From assembly GCA_036925085.1 (NCBI GenBank), contig JAUPFP010000011.1:3344797-3408796 (forward strand): a stretch of 64,000 nt of DNA, given 5' to 3'. The DNA comes from Brachycybe producta (lineage: Eukaryota > Arthropoda > Diplopoda > Playtdesmida > Andrognathidae). The position numbers and the translations under genes were made by a program. Positions 1-11,342 of this stretch are shown here, one piece after another. Each line of letters opens with the position of its first letter. The first letter of the stretch is position 1. The notes under the pieces are model-generated. The model worked only from the letters and a program-made list of their open reading frames with translations. It did not search any database and was not told the origin of the DNA.

Positions 1-105
1 ATAAGTGAAACATCAACACTTACAAAGCAAATTTATAAGGCAACATTTTACTATTTCAATCTCAAAAACTTGACAGTATTTTATCAACAAGTTTAAAAAG
101 TTAAG

Positions 106-753
106 ATGGAATATGCAAAAAAGGTTGCCCTAGCACCTGTGAATCAGTTATCAGGAGAATCTATTTTCACACCTATGAGCATTACAAAAAAAGTTTTAAA
201 TGAATTGAATCAAGATATACAAGACATTTTGAACAGTAAACTAAATGACTATGATAAAGTTAAACTTTATGGTCAAGCATTCCATCATTAATTAAATATT
301 TGGAAACAAAATGAGAAACAAGAACCTATAATTGTGAAGTTTGAAAACAGTAAGGATAAAGAAAGCAGTTTCCAACAGACAGAAATGGGAGAAGTTAATG
401 AAGAGTACATTCTAATGGGTATCCCAGCAAATCCAAGCAATCCCAGCAATTGTAAAGATGCTCAAGAAATCTTGAACACAATGTCACGAAGTAGAGGAAC
501 TATTGCATGGAATGATAATTTACAACTTCTTCACCTTTATTAACTTACTGAATGATTTGACTTGCAAAAGAAAAAACTGTTAAATCCTCCTGGATGGCAT
601 ATTTTTTGGACAGAGTTACAAAGATTGAATATTCCTAAAAAGTTCATTGGGAATGATGACCATCTTGCAGTGGGCAACACACCTCAAAAAGCAGCTGGAA
701 AGAAACGAAAAATACATTGGGAACCTTTTATTTCTAAGAAAAAAAAACAATAA
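106..753 (+). pseudogene. element protein of unknown function, broken copy
   Basis: These are fragments of the same protein that is better preserved at 38487-39080 in copy B. I do not recognise the family with certainty. Visible traits are a helical, charged N-terminal region rich in Asn, Lys and Glu, and a C-terminal part with the string PGWHIFWTEL followed by NIPKKFIGN. It ends in a basic run of the nuclear-localisation kind. The motif order recalls uncharacterised proteins that travel with Polinton-like elements in invertebrates; this is recollection, not a search result. This copy is broken and is treated as a fossil. Confidence 0.55.
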
Positions 754-1419
754 ATGACAATCTATTTTAATTTAAATGTATTTTATTGCAATAAAAAATT
801 TCAGTTTACAAACTTTTTGTGTGATTTTCTGGTTAACTTGGTTAACAAATAAAAAATCATGATCAATCACTATTTTAGTACTGTTTATAGTTCCCATTTA
901 ACAAAATATTCACTCCAAATCTGCTGCACTAGCTACAGCTGCTGTGAAAAGCAATGTGGACACCTACTTCAGTAGATTATTTATACAGATAATCTTAGAA
1001 AAATTAGAATAAATTGAACTTAGACTATGTTAGAATTAGTTTGAAAATAAAATTAGAAAATATTTAATATTTGAAATGAGAAGAGAAATGGGAATAAATT
1101 AGAAAATTTGGAATAAATTGTACTTAGTGTTAGCAAATCTCGAAGGATACGCGAGACCTTTACAAACACTAACTGTTTTTAAAATCAAATCATAAAACAT
1201 TTTGTGAAAATAATCTTTTATTTATAGTATCAACACAAATTGTAATAGTACATCAGTAATTTGTAATATTATAACTTGTTATTCATAGTATCAACACAGA
1301 CTACAATAGCCCATTCATAGTAGGTTTATTTGTTATCTTACATATCAAATAATCATGTTTTACAAATAGTATTAGTAAATTACTTGCATTTATTTATCTG
1401 TTTTAAAACTCATAAACCG

Positions 1420-1955
1420 AAAACAAATGCTTCATTTCTAGCACAGTGTACTTTGTGATTTTGATGCATAGTATGCCGCGAACAAGCAAAGTCTGATGGT
1501 TGTATGCCGAACGATTCTGAAAGCTGTTCATGTTTCATGTTTAATCCAAGATGTTCGAGATTGATACTTGGTATTTGCAAATAGGTGAGAATGTTTTTTT
1601 TTCAATACTGCCACCCCTATATGCAAAAGTGGCTAGTGGATTCCTTAGTGTCTATATAATATAGGTTTTGTAGCAAGTTTTTTAAATCTATCACATACAC
1701 ATCTCCAGCACTGTTACCATAAGAAAGACCATGGATATGTTTTGTAACATAGCTTGCTGTTTGCTTATCCTTTTTTGTTAAGAAACACTTATGTGGAACT
1801 TGCACAAAAATATTGCGTGGTTGTTTTTCATTTAAATTGAAGTAGCCCATTTCTTTAACATAAAATTTATGACACACATGAAAGCCATCACAGTCAATAA
1901 TGATTGTTATGTTCTCCATAGTTGACAGACTGATTATGAGCTGAAGCATCCACAC
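1420..1955 (-). pseudogene. exonuclease-like element protein (IDCDGF family), broken copy
   Basis: This is the copy A version of the protein at 39764-40267. The N-terminal string IIDCDGFHVCHKFYVKE and the later HKCFLTKK and HIHGLSYG motifs are readable on the minus strand. The acidic D-x-D/E-G-F start resembles the first motif of DEDD-type 3'-5' exonucleases, which is an inference from motif shape only. The frame lies next to and in the same direction as the PC4-like frame. The copy is broken. Confidence 0.5.
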
Positions 1956-2352
1956 TTTGCTAAAAAATGGTAAACTGACATCTGCAACTTTTAAAAATAT
2001 TTTTATATAGGCATAGCTGAGGACACATGTCTTATAATCACTTATTAAAACAGCTATCAGTATGGGTTAGTTTAAGAAAACAATGAAAAGAAACAACATA
2101 AAAAAACCAAGCACACCAAATTAAAAGTATATACTGCATATTACATCATATTTATTTTATTTATTTTAATAGCCTCTTACATTTTATTAATTAAGTTGAG
2201 TCATGCCAAATTGTCTACTTTAAATGCATTAGCTAGTATTATTTTACTAAAAGAAATGAAAGAAGTATGCCAAAAAGGTACATTTATTCAGCATAATGTC
2301 CTAACAGTAATAGTTAATGTACAATATCAGTTTGATAAGGAGTAATGTAAAA

Positions 2353-2562
2353 TTATTTCAAAATAGAGTCAATTGCAGCATCCACAAAAGGTATAGTTTT
2401 CTTTATAATGTCCCACTCTTCAGCAGATAAGCTCACTCCTCGTCTAGTGGCTGTGATCTTTTTTGTAGTTTTGTTGATGACATAATCTCTTATATTAACA
2501 TATAATTTGTTTCTGTATAATCTAACTCCAATATGTCGATTTTCTTTGATCTTAAACAACAT
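2353..2562 (-). CDS. PC4-like single-stranded DNA-binding domain protein
   Basis: The 69-residue frame matches the C-terminal domain of the transcription coactivator PC4/p15 along its whole length. The match includes a starting F-x-I, then an alternating V-R strand (HIGVRLYRNKL), a VNIRDY strand, the RRGVSLSAEEW turn and helix start, and a final helix IPFVDAAIDSI. PC4 domains form dimers that bind single-stranded or melted DNA, and they occur in eukaryotes, bacteria and some phages. In this element the domain would suit a replication or late-transcription role, which is inference. The frame is nearly identical to 40707-40916. An acidic, repetitive stretch lies just upstream on the same strand and may belong to the same protein. 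It is part of a fossil element. Confidence 0.8.
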   Translation of the reverse strand: MLFKIKENRHIGVRLYRNKLYVNIRDYVINKTTKKITATRRGVSLSAEEWDIIKKTIPFVDAAIDSILK

Positions 2563-2744
2563 ATCTTTGTCCCTTGCTTTTGAAGAACTGTTTAGATCAT
2601 ATTCATTTTTTGAAGCATTGTAGGCATTGGTTTTTTGAATATTGGACTCACATGGTGTTGATCCTGTGTTAGATACTTTGTAGCCATAATCTTGGTATTC
2701 ACAGGCATATGGTTGAGTGATATTATTTATATTATGATCAGAGC

Positions 2745-3299
2745 CTATACCTGCTGGAGTTGGATGCCTATAGTCAATGTGGACAGTTTTTCAAGTGGTG
2801 CTATCCCAGAGCCTGAATCACTTTCCTGATGAACAAGTGGTTGTGTACATTCTTGGTAGTTATTGGTATGTGACGACATTTCATTATTTATTTTAGGAGA
2901 TTCACCAAAGTTTGCTGTTATACATTCTGGAGTAGTATACCTATAGTCACTGTCAACAACATTTGATGTTTCCTGAGATGCTGAGCCATAGCCAGAATCA
3001 TTGTCCTGATCGTTGACAGGTGATCCAATGAAGCCTGTTAAGGCAGCATAAGAACCTTCCGTATCAAATAGACTTGTGGTGCTTTTTGCATTTTTAGTTA
3101 AAACAATGGTTGGAAGTGTACTTCTTTCGCTGGTAATATGCGAGTGAGGCTGAAACTGCTGACTAACTGTATTTATAGTAGCTTTTAAATGAGAGAATTT
3201 TAAACAAATACTGTAGCTACATCTAGAATTACAAAATGTTTTATATAGTAGAGTATGGAATGTAGGTCCCACGTCATGAATCTCATGCAGCATGCTCAT
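2745..3299 (-). pseudogene. acidic repetitive element protein, copy A
   Basis: The minus-strand frame is rich in Asp, Ser, Glu and Thr and looks disordered. It contains two related segments, each with D-Q-x-x-D-S-G followed by a DY/TTPEC-type stretch. It sits directly upstream of the PC4-like frame, in the same direction, and could be its acidic N-terminal part joined by an intron or lost sequence; I cannot tell which. No known family is recognised. The copy B equivalent is 41013-41679. Part of a broken fossil element. Confidence 0.45.
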
Positions 3300-3707
3300 G
3301 TTGTAACATGTACTTATTCAAATGCTAACAAATCAATGCTTGTTGTTAGTGCATTTATTTCTAATTTCTAGAGTATCAGTTTATGCTTAACAATTTTCAA
3401 AATTGATTTTAAAACAAGTAGGTAGCAGGATTTAACTGATCACCTGTGTTAAAATGTCTATTGTTTAAGTAGCAGCAGTAGTAACAAATAACAAGATTTT
3501 AAATTATAGTAACTAGCTAGAGTAATATGTAGTTATCATAAATTATAATAAGTTACAAGGCACTAATATAAAAAAAAGTTTATTAGATAGTTATAAATTG
3601 TTACAATTGGATATTAGTGTAATTGCATGCTGGTGATTCTTATAATTAATATTAGTCAATAATGACACAGTTAATATATACTACAAAAACCATTTTATTA
3701 TAAAATG

Positions 3708-5100
3708 TTATTCACTTTTAATAAACCATGGATTTTCAGGATAAGTACAGCAAACAGGACAATACAGTAGACCCTCTTGATTTTCATGAAAATAGGAACA
3801 ATAATCAAAAGTATTTTTATGTATGAGTGGTATCAGCTCCTCAGTCCAAGTTGGTTGTAAAACACATATGATCTTCATAAGATCATTATTTTCATTTTCA
3901 GATATTTCTTTAAACAATTCATCAATCACATCCAATGATGATTTAGATTTGTTTCTGGCTGCTACTTTTATCTGACCAGTAGATGTGTGGATTGTTGGTA
4001 ATAATTGTCCTTTGCCATAAACATCTTTAAATTCTTGCCAGTTTACAAGATTATCACTTTTAAGAATTAGTTTACGGAATGCTGCCTGAATTTTTTTGCA
4101 ACTGTTGAGTAAATGTTTATCATTATGATTATTAATATAATGCAAGGCTATTTTTCTTGATAGCCAATTTTTGTATGTTGCTAAGATAATCTCATGCCTT
4201 GTACCCACTATGATATAATCTAATGAAGTTTTCAAACTGTTTACAGACAGGCAATTTTCAAAAATTATTTCAGAAAGTTCTAATATTGTTAGTTCTTGAA
4301 TAATGTTTGTATTTTTAATGTCTGCTACAACATTTGAATGGCCATCATTGTTCAAAAAGCCATACTCTTTTATATATGTGATACATATGATGCACAACTT
4401 TGATGAGTTTTTGCAACTTTTATGTGCCCTTATGCAAAACTCATACACTTTTTTGTGAATTAAATACATGAGTTCTTCCATCCACTGTGAAAAATAGAAT
4501 ACACACAAGTTTGTGGAGTACTTGGTTTTTACCTGCTGAAATGCTTTTAAATAGAAAATAAGTCACATTAGTTGATTCTTCACAGTGTCCTTTTCCATAT
4601 ATCTCTTTATAATTGTCCCAGGTAGTTTGTGAGTCATATGTTTTCAACAGTCTATGAAATTCTCCTTGGATTTCTTTGTAGCTGTGTTATTTTTGAATGT
4701 CACAAAATTCATGAAAATATCTTGCAACACAACATGCAAGCCAGTCCTTGTAGCTTGCAAGAATAAACTGTTGATGGGTACCTTTTAAGATATATTCCAT
4801 AGCAAGGGCACAACTTGTTACATGACCACAAGATTTGGCTAATTTTTCAGAAAAGTTCTGAATTGTTGTTTTTGATAAGTAGGTTGGCGTTTTTTCTGCA
4901 AATGTTGTATTGTGTTTTTCAAAACAGTGTCGTTTAGCAGGTACAGCTGGCATGTCTTTGTCTTCTAATGCTTCGTATTCTTCACAGCAATGTCTTTTTC
5001 CATAGTTTGGTGGTTTAGTGGCATAACCATTCCAAGGTTCACATGGCCCACACCAATGGCTTTCTATCAAACTGCTCATTGTAATGAAATATTTCGACAA
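3708..5100 (-). pseudogene. cysteine-rich two-part element protein, broken copy
   Basis: Minus-strand frames here correspond to 42068-43460 in copy B. Two successive regions share a motif order. A helix with ILATYK/DWL or ILASYKDWL comes first, then W-x-x-YGKG or F-K-D-VYGKG, then a W-x-EEL-x-x-LIHK helix, and last a C-x-x-C knuckle (LCIICITY in the first, YCPVCCTYPENP in the second). This points to an internal tandem duplication of a domain of roughly 200 residues. I do not recognise the family. The paired cysteines suggest a metal-binding knuckle, which is inference. Broken; fossil. Confidence 0.5.
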
Positions 5101-5429
5101 TAAAATTCACTATATTTGAAGACTGAAACTCACTGCCAACATGTGTTAATACTGGAACCAACTTAACAGATCTGCAAAACTGATTTAATTTAAGTTTACA
5201 CGAAAAATAACTATTTATATGGTTTTTATGAAGTTACCTGTGGCGCCACCTTAAAATATTGTAATCAAGAAACCTTTTTCAGCTTTCTTAAGCATAATGT
5301 TGAGAATTCTTCTAGTTATTATTTAAGTTCAAATTCTTATTATATATTTTCGAAGTTTTTACTAATACCACCATTTTTTATATTTCCTACATTTAATCTA
5401 TTTACTAGAAGGTAGGATTGGGATTAAGA

Positions 5430-8110
5430 ACAAATGTGCACAGGTGTTGGGGCAGGAAATTGAATTCACACATAGGGGTGAAGGGGTTAAAACATGTTTG
5501 AACAGTTGTGAACAGGAAATTTGACACAGGCAGGGAGGGGGAGAGGGTTTGAATCAAAAACAAGTTTGAACAAGTTTGTGTTGATGGAAATTATTTTTAA
5601 ATAATTGTAGGTCATAAACAAGTTTGGGCAGGTGCTGGACCAGAAATTGAACTCACACATAGGGGTGAGAGCCAAGAACAAATAAGTATGTTCGGACAAG
5701 AAATTGAATTAACACATATAAAGGGTGAATGGGATGGGGATTATGAACAAGTTTGGGCAGGTGCATCAAAGTAGTATGTTTTGGATGTACTGTCTTTTTC
5801 AATATATTTTAAGACCTGATTTTTCCATATTTTCTACAATTAATCTATACATGAAGTTAAATTTCTATGTTCTAAGCCCAGTTTCTTAAGCTTAATGTGG
5901 AGAATTCTTCTAAAGTTATCATTATTAAGTCCAAATTCTTAATATATTTTCTAAGTTTTATGGTAAATGTCTTAAGTTTTCTTTTAAGTTTTTTAAATAC
6001 TTTATATTTTCTAAGTTTTTTTGTGATACTTAAATTTCCCAATCCCAAAAAGTTTAATTTATTTTCTAAAGTCCGGCTTCTATAATTAATGTCTTAAGTT
6101 TTTGCCCAAAAAGTTTAATTTATTTTCTAAGTCCAGCTTCTGTAATTAATGTCTTAAGTTTTCTTTTAAGTTTTTCAAATGCGATATATTTTCTAAGTTT
6201 TTTGTAATACTTTGTCTCAATTCTCAAGTTTCCCAATCCCAGTTTCAATTTTTAATTCTACTATTTTCTATGTATTTTTCATTAACGTGTTTTGGAAGTA
6301 CTCTCTTTCACTAATTTCTAAGTTCTATGCTAGTAAATCTAAGTTCTATAGTCTTCCACTATCACATTCACAAATTTCAAAGTTTAATTTATTTTATAAG
6401 TCCAGCTTTTATAATTAATGTCTTAAGTTTTATTTGCTTTAATTGTGGCAGACTAATATATTTGAAGTCAAGTCATGTTTGGACAGGTAATTGAATTGAC
6501 ACATAGGGGTGAGGGTGTTAAAACAAGTTTGAACAAGTTTGGGGTGAGGGAAATTAATTTGAATCAAATGTAGGTCAAACAGGTGTGGACATGCAGGTGT
6601 GGACAGGAAATTGAATTCACACATAAGGGTGTGGGTGTTAAAACAAGTTTGAACAAGTTTGGGGTGAGGGAAATTAATTTTAATTAAATGCAGGTCAGAC
6701 AGGTGTGGGCATGCAGTTGTGGACAGGAAATTGAATTTACACATAGGGGTGAGGGTGTTAAAACAAGTTTGAACAAGTTTGGGGTGAGGGAAATTAATTT
6801 TAATCAAATGCAGGTCAGACAGGTGTGGGCATGCAGTTGTGGATAGGAAATTGAATTTACACATAGGGGTGAGGGTGTTAAAACAAGTTTGAACAAGTTT
6901 GGGGTGAGGAAAATAAATTTTAATCAAATGTAGGTCAAACAGGTGTGGACAAGCAGGTGTGGAGAGGAAATTGAATTTACACATAGGGGAGAGGGGGTGG
7001 AGTTAAAGAACAAACTTGGACAAGTTTATAGACCGGAAATTGAAATGTGATGAAATTAGGTCATGAACAGTGCCCTCTGCCTTTAGAAATATAACAAGTT
7101 TGGGGTGTGGGAAATTAATGTTAATTAAATGTAGGTCAAACAGGTGTGGGACAGGAAATTGAATTCTCACATAGGGGTGAGTGTTAAAACAAGTTTGGGC
7201 AGGTGTTGGACAGGAAACTGAATTGACACATAGGGGGGGATGAAAAGGTTCACAATTAGTTTTGAATAAATGCAGGTCAAACAGGAGTGGACAGTAAATT
7301 GAATTCACACATAGGGGTGAGGGTGTTAAAACAAGTTTTAACAAGTTTGGGGTGAGGGAAATTAATTTTAATTAAATGTAGGTCAACAGGTGTGGACATG
7401 AAGGTGTGGACAGGACATTGAATTGACACATAGGTGTGAGGGTGTTAAACAAGTTTGAACAAGTTTGGGGTGAGGGAAATTAATTTTAATCAAATGCAGG
7501 TCAGACAGGTGTGGACATGCAGTTGTGGACAGGAAATCGAATTTACACATAGGGGTGAGGGTGTTAAAACAAGTTTGAACAAGTTTGGGGTGAGGAAAAT
7601 AAATTTTAATCAAATGTAGGTCAAACAGGTGTGGACAAGTAGTTGTGGACAGGAAATCGAATTTACACATAGGGGTGAGGGTGTTAAAACAAGTTTGGGG
7701 TGAGGAAAATAAATTGTAATCAAATGTAGGTCAAACAGGTGTGGACAAGCAGGTGTGAAGAGGAAATTGAATTTACACATAGGGGAGAGGGGGGTGGAGT
7801 TAAAGAACAAATCTGGACAAGTTTATAGACCGGAAATTGAAATGTGATGAAATTAGATCAAACAGGTGTGGTTGGACAGGAAATTGATTTCACACATAAG
7901 GAAAAGGGGTGGAGTTAAAGAACAAACTTGGACAAGTTTATAGACCGGAAATTGAAATGTGATGAAATTAGGTCACACAGGTGTGGTTGGACAGGAAATT
8001 GATTTCACACATAAGGAAAAGGGGTGGAGTTAAAGAACAAACTTGGACAAGTTTATAGACCGGAAATTGAAATGTGATGAAATTAGGTCATGAACAGTGC
8101 CCTCTGCCTT
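5430..8110. repeat. 105-120 bp minisatellite array of the Polinton-like element
   Basis: About twenty units, each recognisable by GGACAGGAAATTGAATT, then CACACATAGGGGTGAGGGTG, then AAACAAGTTTGAACAAGTTT and TGTAGGTCAAACAGGTGTGG. Unit length runs from about 105 to 120 bp. Some units are longer or scrambled (7003-7400, 7800-8110). The stretch 5780-6430 is an AT-rich interlude also found in copy B (44150-44700, and inverted at 36480-36690). The array generates many accidental open frames with repeated peptides; these are not genes. The same units fill the terminal repeats of copy B. Confidence 0.9.
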
Positions 8111-8941
8111 TAGAAATATAAGGCAATCATTAGTTAATGAAATTTTAAACAAACAACATGGTGCTCCATAAGTGATGTAGTTTGTGCCTAAAGTTTACCA
8201 GTTTTTAGATTGTGATAAGCCGGAAAGTGCATCGATACGCCCTAAACTTGACAGCACCTTCGGAGAGAAGCAGGAAAAAGTCAGCACCAGAGGATTCAGG
8301 TAAAAAAGTTATTTTTTATACACACAAATTCACACTTACATACAATAATGCACTCAATCTTCTTTTCTTTCACAATATAACTTTAAAAAATATTTCTTAA
8401 CTTTTCTAGGAAAAAACAATTAAAAAAATAATAACATCCCTCCAAAATCACAAAAAAACAGCTCAAGGGCCACATTTGTGGCTCGTGGGCCGCAAGCATA
8501 ATTCAACCCAACCACCCACTGCAAAAACAATAATATTCCGCCTCACTTCACCCCCTTTTTACATTCCACCTAGCAACACCCCATCGCCGCCATCTTGTTT
8601 TTGCTTTAATAAGAAATTCCCAAAAAATCACAAAAAACAGCTCGCGGGCCGCATTTGTGGCTCGCGGGCCGCAAGCGTAATTCAACCTCACCACCCCCTG
8701 CAAAAACCGATCAAATTCCACCTCACTTCACACTTTTTTAACCTCACCACCCCCTGTAAAACCGATCAAATTCCACCTCACTTCACACTTTTTTACATTC
8801 CACCTGGCACCACCCATTGCCGCCATTTTGTTTTTGCTTTCTCACCCCTTTAACACCTATATGGACAGGAAGTGACGTCATGACAGGACACGCCCCCTCT
8901 CATGACGTCACTTCCTGTCTATATAGGTGTTATATACTACT
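8111..8941. repeat. right terminal region of Polinton-like copy A
   Basis: The non-array end of copy A. The part 8120-8300 is found inverted inside copy B at about 36695-36890. The stretch 8460-8850 has GCC-rich TIR sequence with repeated strings such as GTGGCTCGCGGGCCGC and CGCCATTTTGTTTTTG, also seen in the termini of copy B. No gene is seen. It ends in the palindrome at 8852-8931 followed by TATATACTACT. Confidence 0.7.
8852..8931. repeat. terminal palindrome (hairpin-capable) of copy A
   Basis: Two arms of 32 nt (starting AACACCTATATGGACAGGAA) pair with one mismatch around a 16-nt loop, CAGGACACGCCCCCTC. Each arm holds AGGAAGTGACGTCATGA, an ETS-like core directly fused to the palindromic CRE TGACGTCA. 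The loop carries an ACGCCCCC GC/CACCC-type box. The same design, with different flanking bases, caps both ends of copy B. Confidence 0.85.
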
Positions 8942-9499
8942 TACAGGGCTGGAATGTCTTAATATAAACACATTGTAGTACTAGTATGTCAGATCATCCA
9001 TAACATTTTCTTAATATTGATTGCAACATACAACCAAGTTGCTTGTTAGGAACATATCACTACAATATACAATTAATAATAAAATAATTTCTTTGTGAAG
9101 TTTGATGGTAACAATTTATGAAAGGTCACAGGGAAAAAAACATTTTATTCCAATCATAATCGCAATAATTGTAAAGTTACTGCAAAGTAGTTATAGGTCA
9201 GTAGATTGCTTTTAAACGGATGTGGAGTCATGGTAACAGTGAATTGACAAAGTGAAAATAGCGTACTTATCTGGCTTCCATTGAACACCACACATGCTTT
9301 TCAATGAAAAATGATGAATTAAGTCACTACACATAACACACCAAGTGGTGCAGGTAAAATGTCCTCAATTCTGAATTGGAATATCTATAAAATCTTCTCA
9401 TTTAGGCTAATACTTAATACTTAATGCACACCTAAGAAGTTAAATACATAAATACAAAAATAAAGATAAAACATGGCTGCAAAGCAAGCACTGTAATAC
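8942..9499. other. upstream flank of gene-cluster unit 1
   Basis: No gene is seen. The sequence from about 8985 (TGTCAGATCATCCATAAC) to 9499 is related to 23628-24140 and 27619-28150 upstream of genes 2 and 3, so it belongs to the duplicated unit. Shared landmarks are a GAAAGGTCACAG string, a GGCTTCCATTG string and a GTAATACTAACT string. Confidence 0.6.
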
Positions 9500-9503
9500 T
9501 AAC

Positions 9504-10455
9504 TGTACCACCCTGTATAACCATACTTGTGGAACACCCGATAGAAATTCCTTACTGTTAGGATGGCACCACATAGAGCACAGATGTCCAGAAACTTGGG
9601 TGGCCCGAATTCCAAGCTAATTCGAGGAACCTAGACAAACCGTGAAAACTTGGGAAAAAGCCCCAAGAATGCCTTTCCTTAAAAGGTAATATTCTCAGCC
9701 CAGGGCAATGATTTTCTCAGTTAGCCGGTCATTGAGCCCTGAGGTGACAGTTGCCCCTTCCTAGAAACAGAACGAAAGTGCCATGCCAAATATGTTTGAG
9801 GACAGTTCGAGTTCGATTGGAGATAAGAGAGAGTTCGTTTTCGAGACTTAAGACAGGACAGAGATAATTCCTATAACGATGTACCAGCACAAGTTATCAA
9901 TTATAAAAAGAACTTTTATACAATATAAAAGAGTGTTCATAGCCAAGTGAAAATAGCCCAAGTGAAACAAGCCAAGAAGGAAACTTTAGCCAACAATCTC
10001 AGCACCAACAGAGGCCCTCAAAAACTTTCTGAGTCCCCCTGATTGGCCCCTTCAGAACCAGGCTAAAGAGGACCAAGACCGCCTGGATTGTTATGCAACT
10101 ATATCAAAGATTCCCGAGTCGTGACTGAGTGTGTTCCAACTTGAGGAGTGAGGAGGAGGGCCACGTTTGGCCCCGGTTAAAACAAAAAGTCTTTTTGTTG
10201 ATTTATAAAACAACTGTGCTTAGCGAAAGAGACAGGGATCGGTGTAAGTAACTTGAACCATTTGGAATGTCACATTCAACGCCAATAAGCAAAACCGGCA
10301 CAGATCCGGTTTCATCAATAAGGGGTAATGGTGCTGGATGTGGTGCACGCACAAGATCCATGTCACACAGTGGTGTCGGACATAGTTCAAAAGGGGCTGG
10401 TTCAGAGCCAGCATTCGACACAAAATGGCTGTGCTAAAGGGCTAGCCTCGTCACA
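9504..10455. mobile_element. solo LTR (952 bp) of an LTR retroelement
   Basis: It starts with TG (TGTACCACCC) and ends with CA (CTCGTCACA), and is flanked by TAAC at 9500-9503 and 10456-10459. The same target is uninterrupted in units 2 and 3, where GTAATACTAACTA runs straight on, which proves an insertion. It is related to 30053-30819. The 4-bp duplication suits Ty3/gypsy, but the superfamily is an inference. No internal coding region is present. A fossil, inserted after this unit split from its relatives. Confidence 0.75.
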
Positions 10456-10459
10456 TAAC

Positions 10460-11175
10460 TAAATGCGGTAATTAAAAATGTAGTAATGATTATTATTTTT
10501 TGTCATATTGTATGTTTTAGAAAAAAATGTTTCACTGAGCGCAATAAACATGCAAAAGACAAAGTGACTCTATATGAAGGAAGAATAAAATCTGGAATTA
10601 ATATAACGGCCCATTTTATGACAAAAATGGAAGAAACAACAAGTGAACATCACAACGGTAATTACCTCCCTCTCAGGGGCGCCCAATTCCCCCTCCCCCC
10701 CACGTGTCTTAATTGACACCTAGAGATTGGGACTCATCGTCACGAGAAACTCTGCTTCATTTCTGCAGATAAATTCGTCTTCGTGTCGCCTTATACAACA
10801 TTTGTTTTGTACATAAAGATAAAACTTAAGTTGTTTTGATATTTTCTTAAAGTAGTCTGTGTTTAACAATACTGTAATTAGTACGAGCATAATTATAAAG
10901 TTTGATAAATAAAACTTTGTTTTCAAGAGTTTTGAATTTATGAATTCTCAATCACTTTATTTTGTTATTTGGTGTTGACACAAAATGGGATATATTGTTA
11001 AAATAGATTACGTTTAAAATCCGCTGCTCTTATTAGTTTCTCAGCTAATTGCCACAAAACATCAGACGTTTTACCTGCACTTCAGGAATATATTGAAATT
11101 CAAGAGTTTCACTCACTAGGTTTATATGAATGGAAAAGTCACATACTGCAGATGAACCTCAAGGTTATTTCCTAG
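10460..11175. other. distal promoter region of gene 1
   Basis: The stretch is conserved with 24140-24900 and 28150-29160. It includes GTCATATTGTATGTTTTAGAAAAA, and near the gene the strings AGACGTTTTACCTGCACTTCAGG, CACTAGGTTTATA and CAAGGTTATTT just before the TATA box. Short open frames here are not kept between copies, so I see regulatory or spacer DNA only; a non-coding 5' exon is possible. Confidence 0.45.
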
Positions 11176-11182
11176 TATAAAA
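11176..11182 (+). promoter_or_regulatory. TATA box of gene 1
   Basis: TATAAAA lies 167 bp upstream of the ATG. It is preceded by CAAGGTTATTTCCTAG, a string shared by the other two close copies at the same place (24904 and 29167). Confidence 0.6.
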
Positions 11183-11342
11183 AGAGAAAAAAAAATTGGA
11201 AGAAGCAAGCAACCAATGTTAACTTTTTAAGTTGGCCACCGAGGTAAGACCTAAACAAAACAATATTCAAATGAAAAAGACTTTGTTATACTGTAGATTA
11301 ATTAATTTACAAGAACTTTCACAATCTTCCAGAATTGCCATC

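Larger units (their letters stand above)
1..8941. mobile_element. Polinton/Maverick-like element, copy A (fossil, cut by window start)
   Basis: This is the right-hand part of a virus-like DNA element of the same family as the full-length copy at 34413-46685. Bases 1-5250 match about 38320-43600 closely by eye, and 5400-8110 match its minisatellite. The right end shows the family terminus, a palindrome followed by the bases TACTACT at 8935-8941. The left end lies outside the window, so target duplication cannot be tested. Frames seen in order are an unknown protein (+), then on the minus strand an exonuclease-like protein, a PC4-like protein, an acidic protein and a cysteine-rich protein. The stretches 754-1420, 3300-3700 and 5105-5400 are AT-rich and I see no frame in them. 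The copy is broken, with several breaks. Its near-identity to copy B suggests a fairly recent origin. Confidence 0.8.

Noticed and set aside
6439-7810. Minus-strand open frames with repeated peptides (CKFNFLSTPACPHLFDLHLI)
   Set aside because: They are translations of the 105-120 bp minisatellite, occur in whatever frame the unit happens to leave open, and show no codon-level constraint.
10486-10716. Frame with FCHIVCFRKKCF, also seen near 28177
   Set aside because: The DNA is conserved between units, but the unit 2 copy differs by lengths that break the frame, so it is not conserved as protein.
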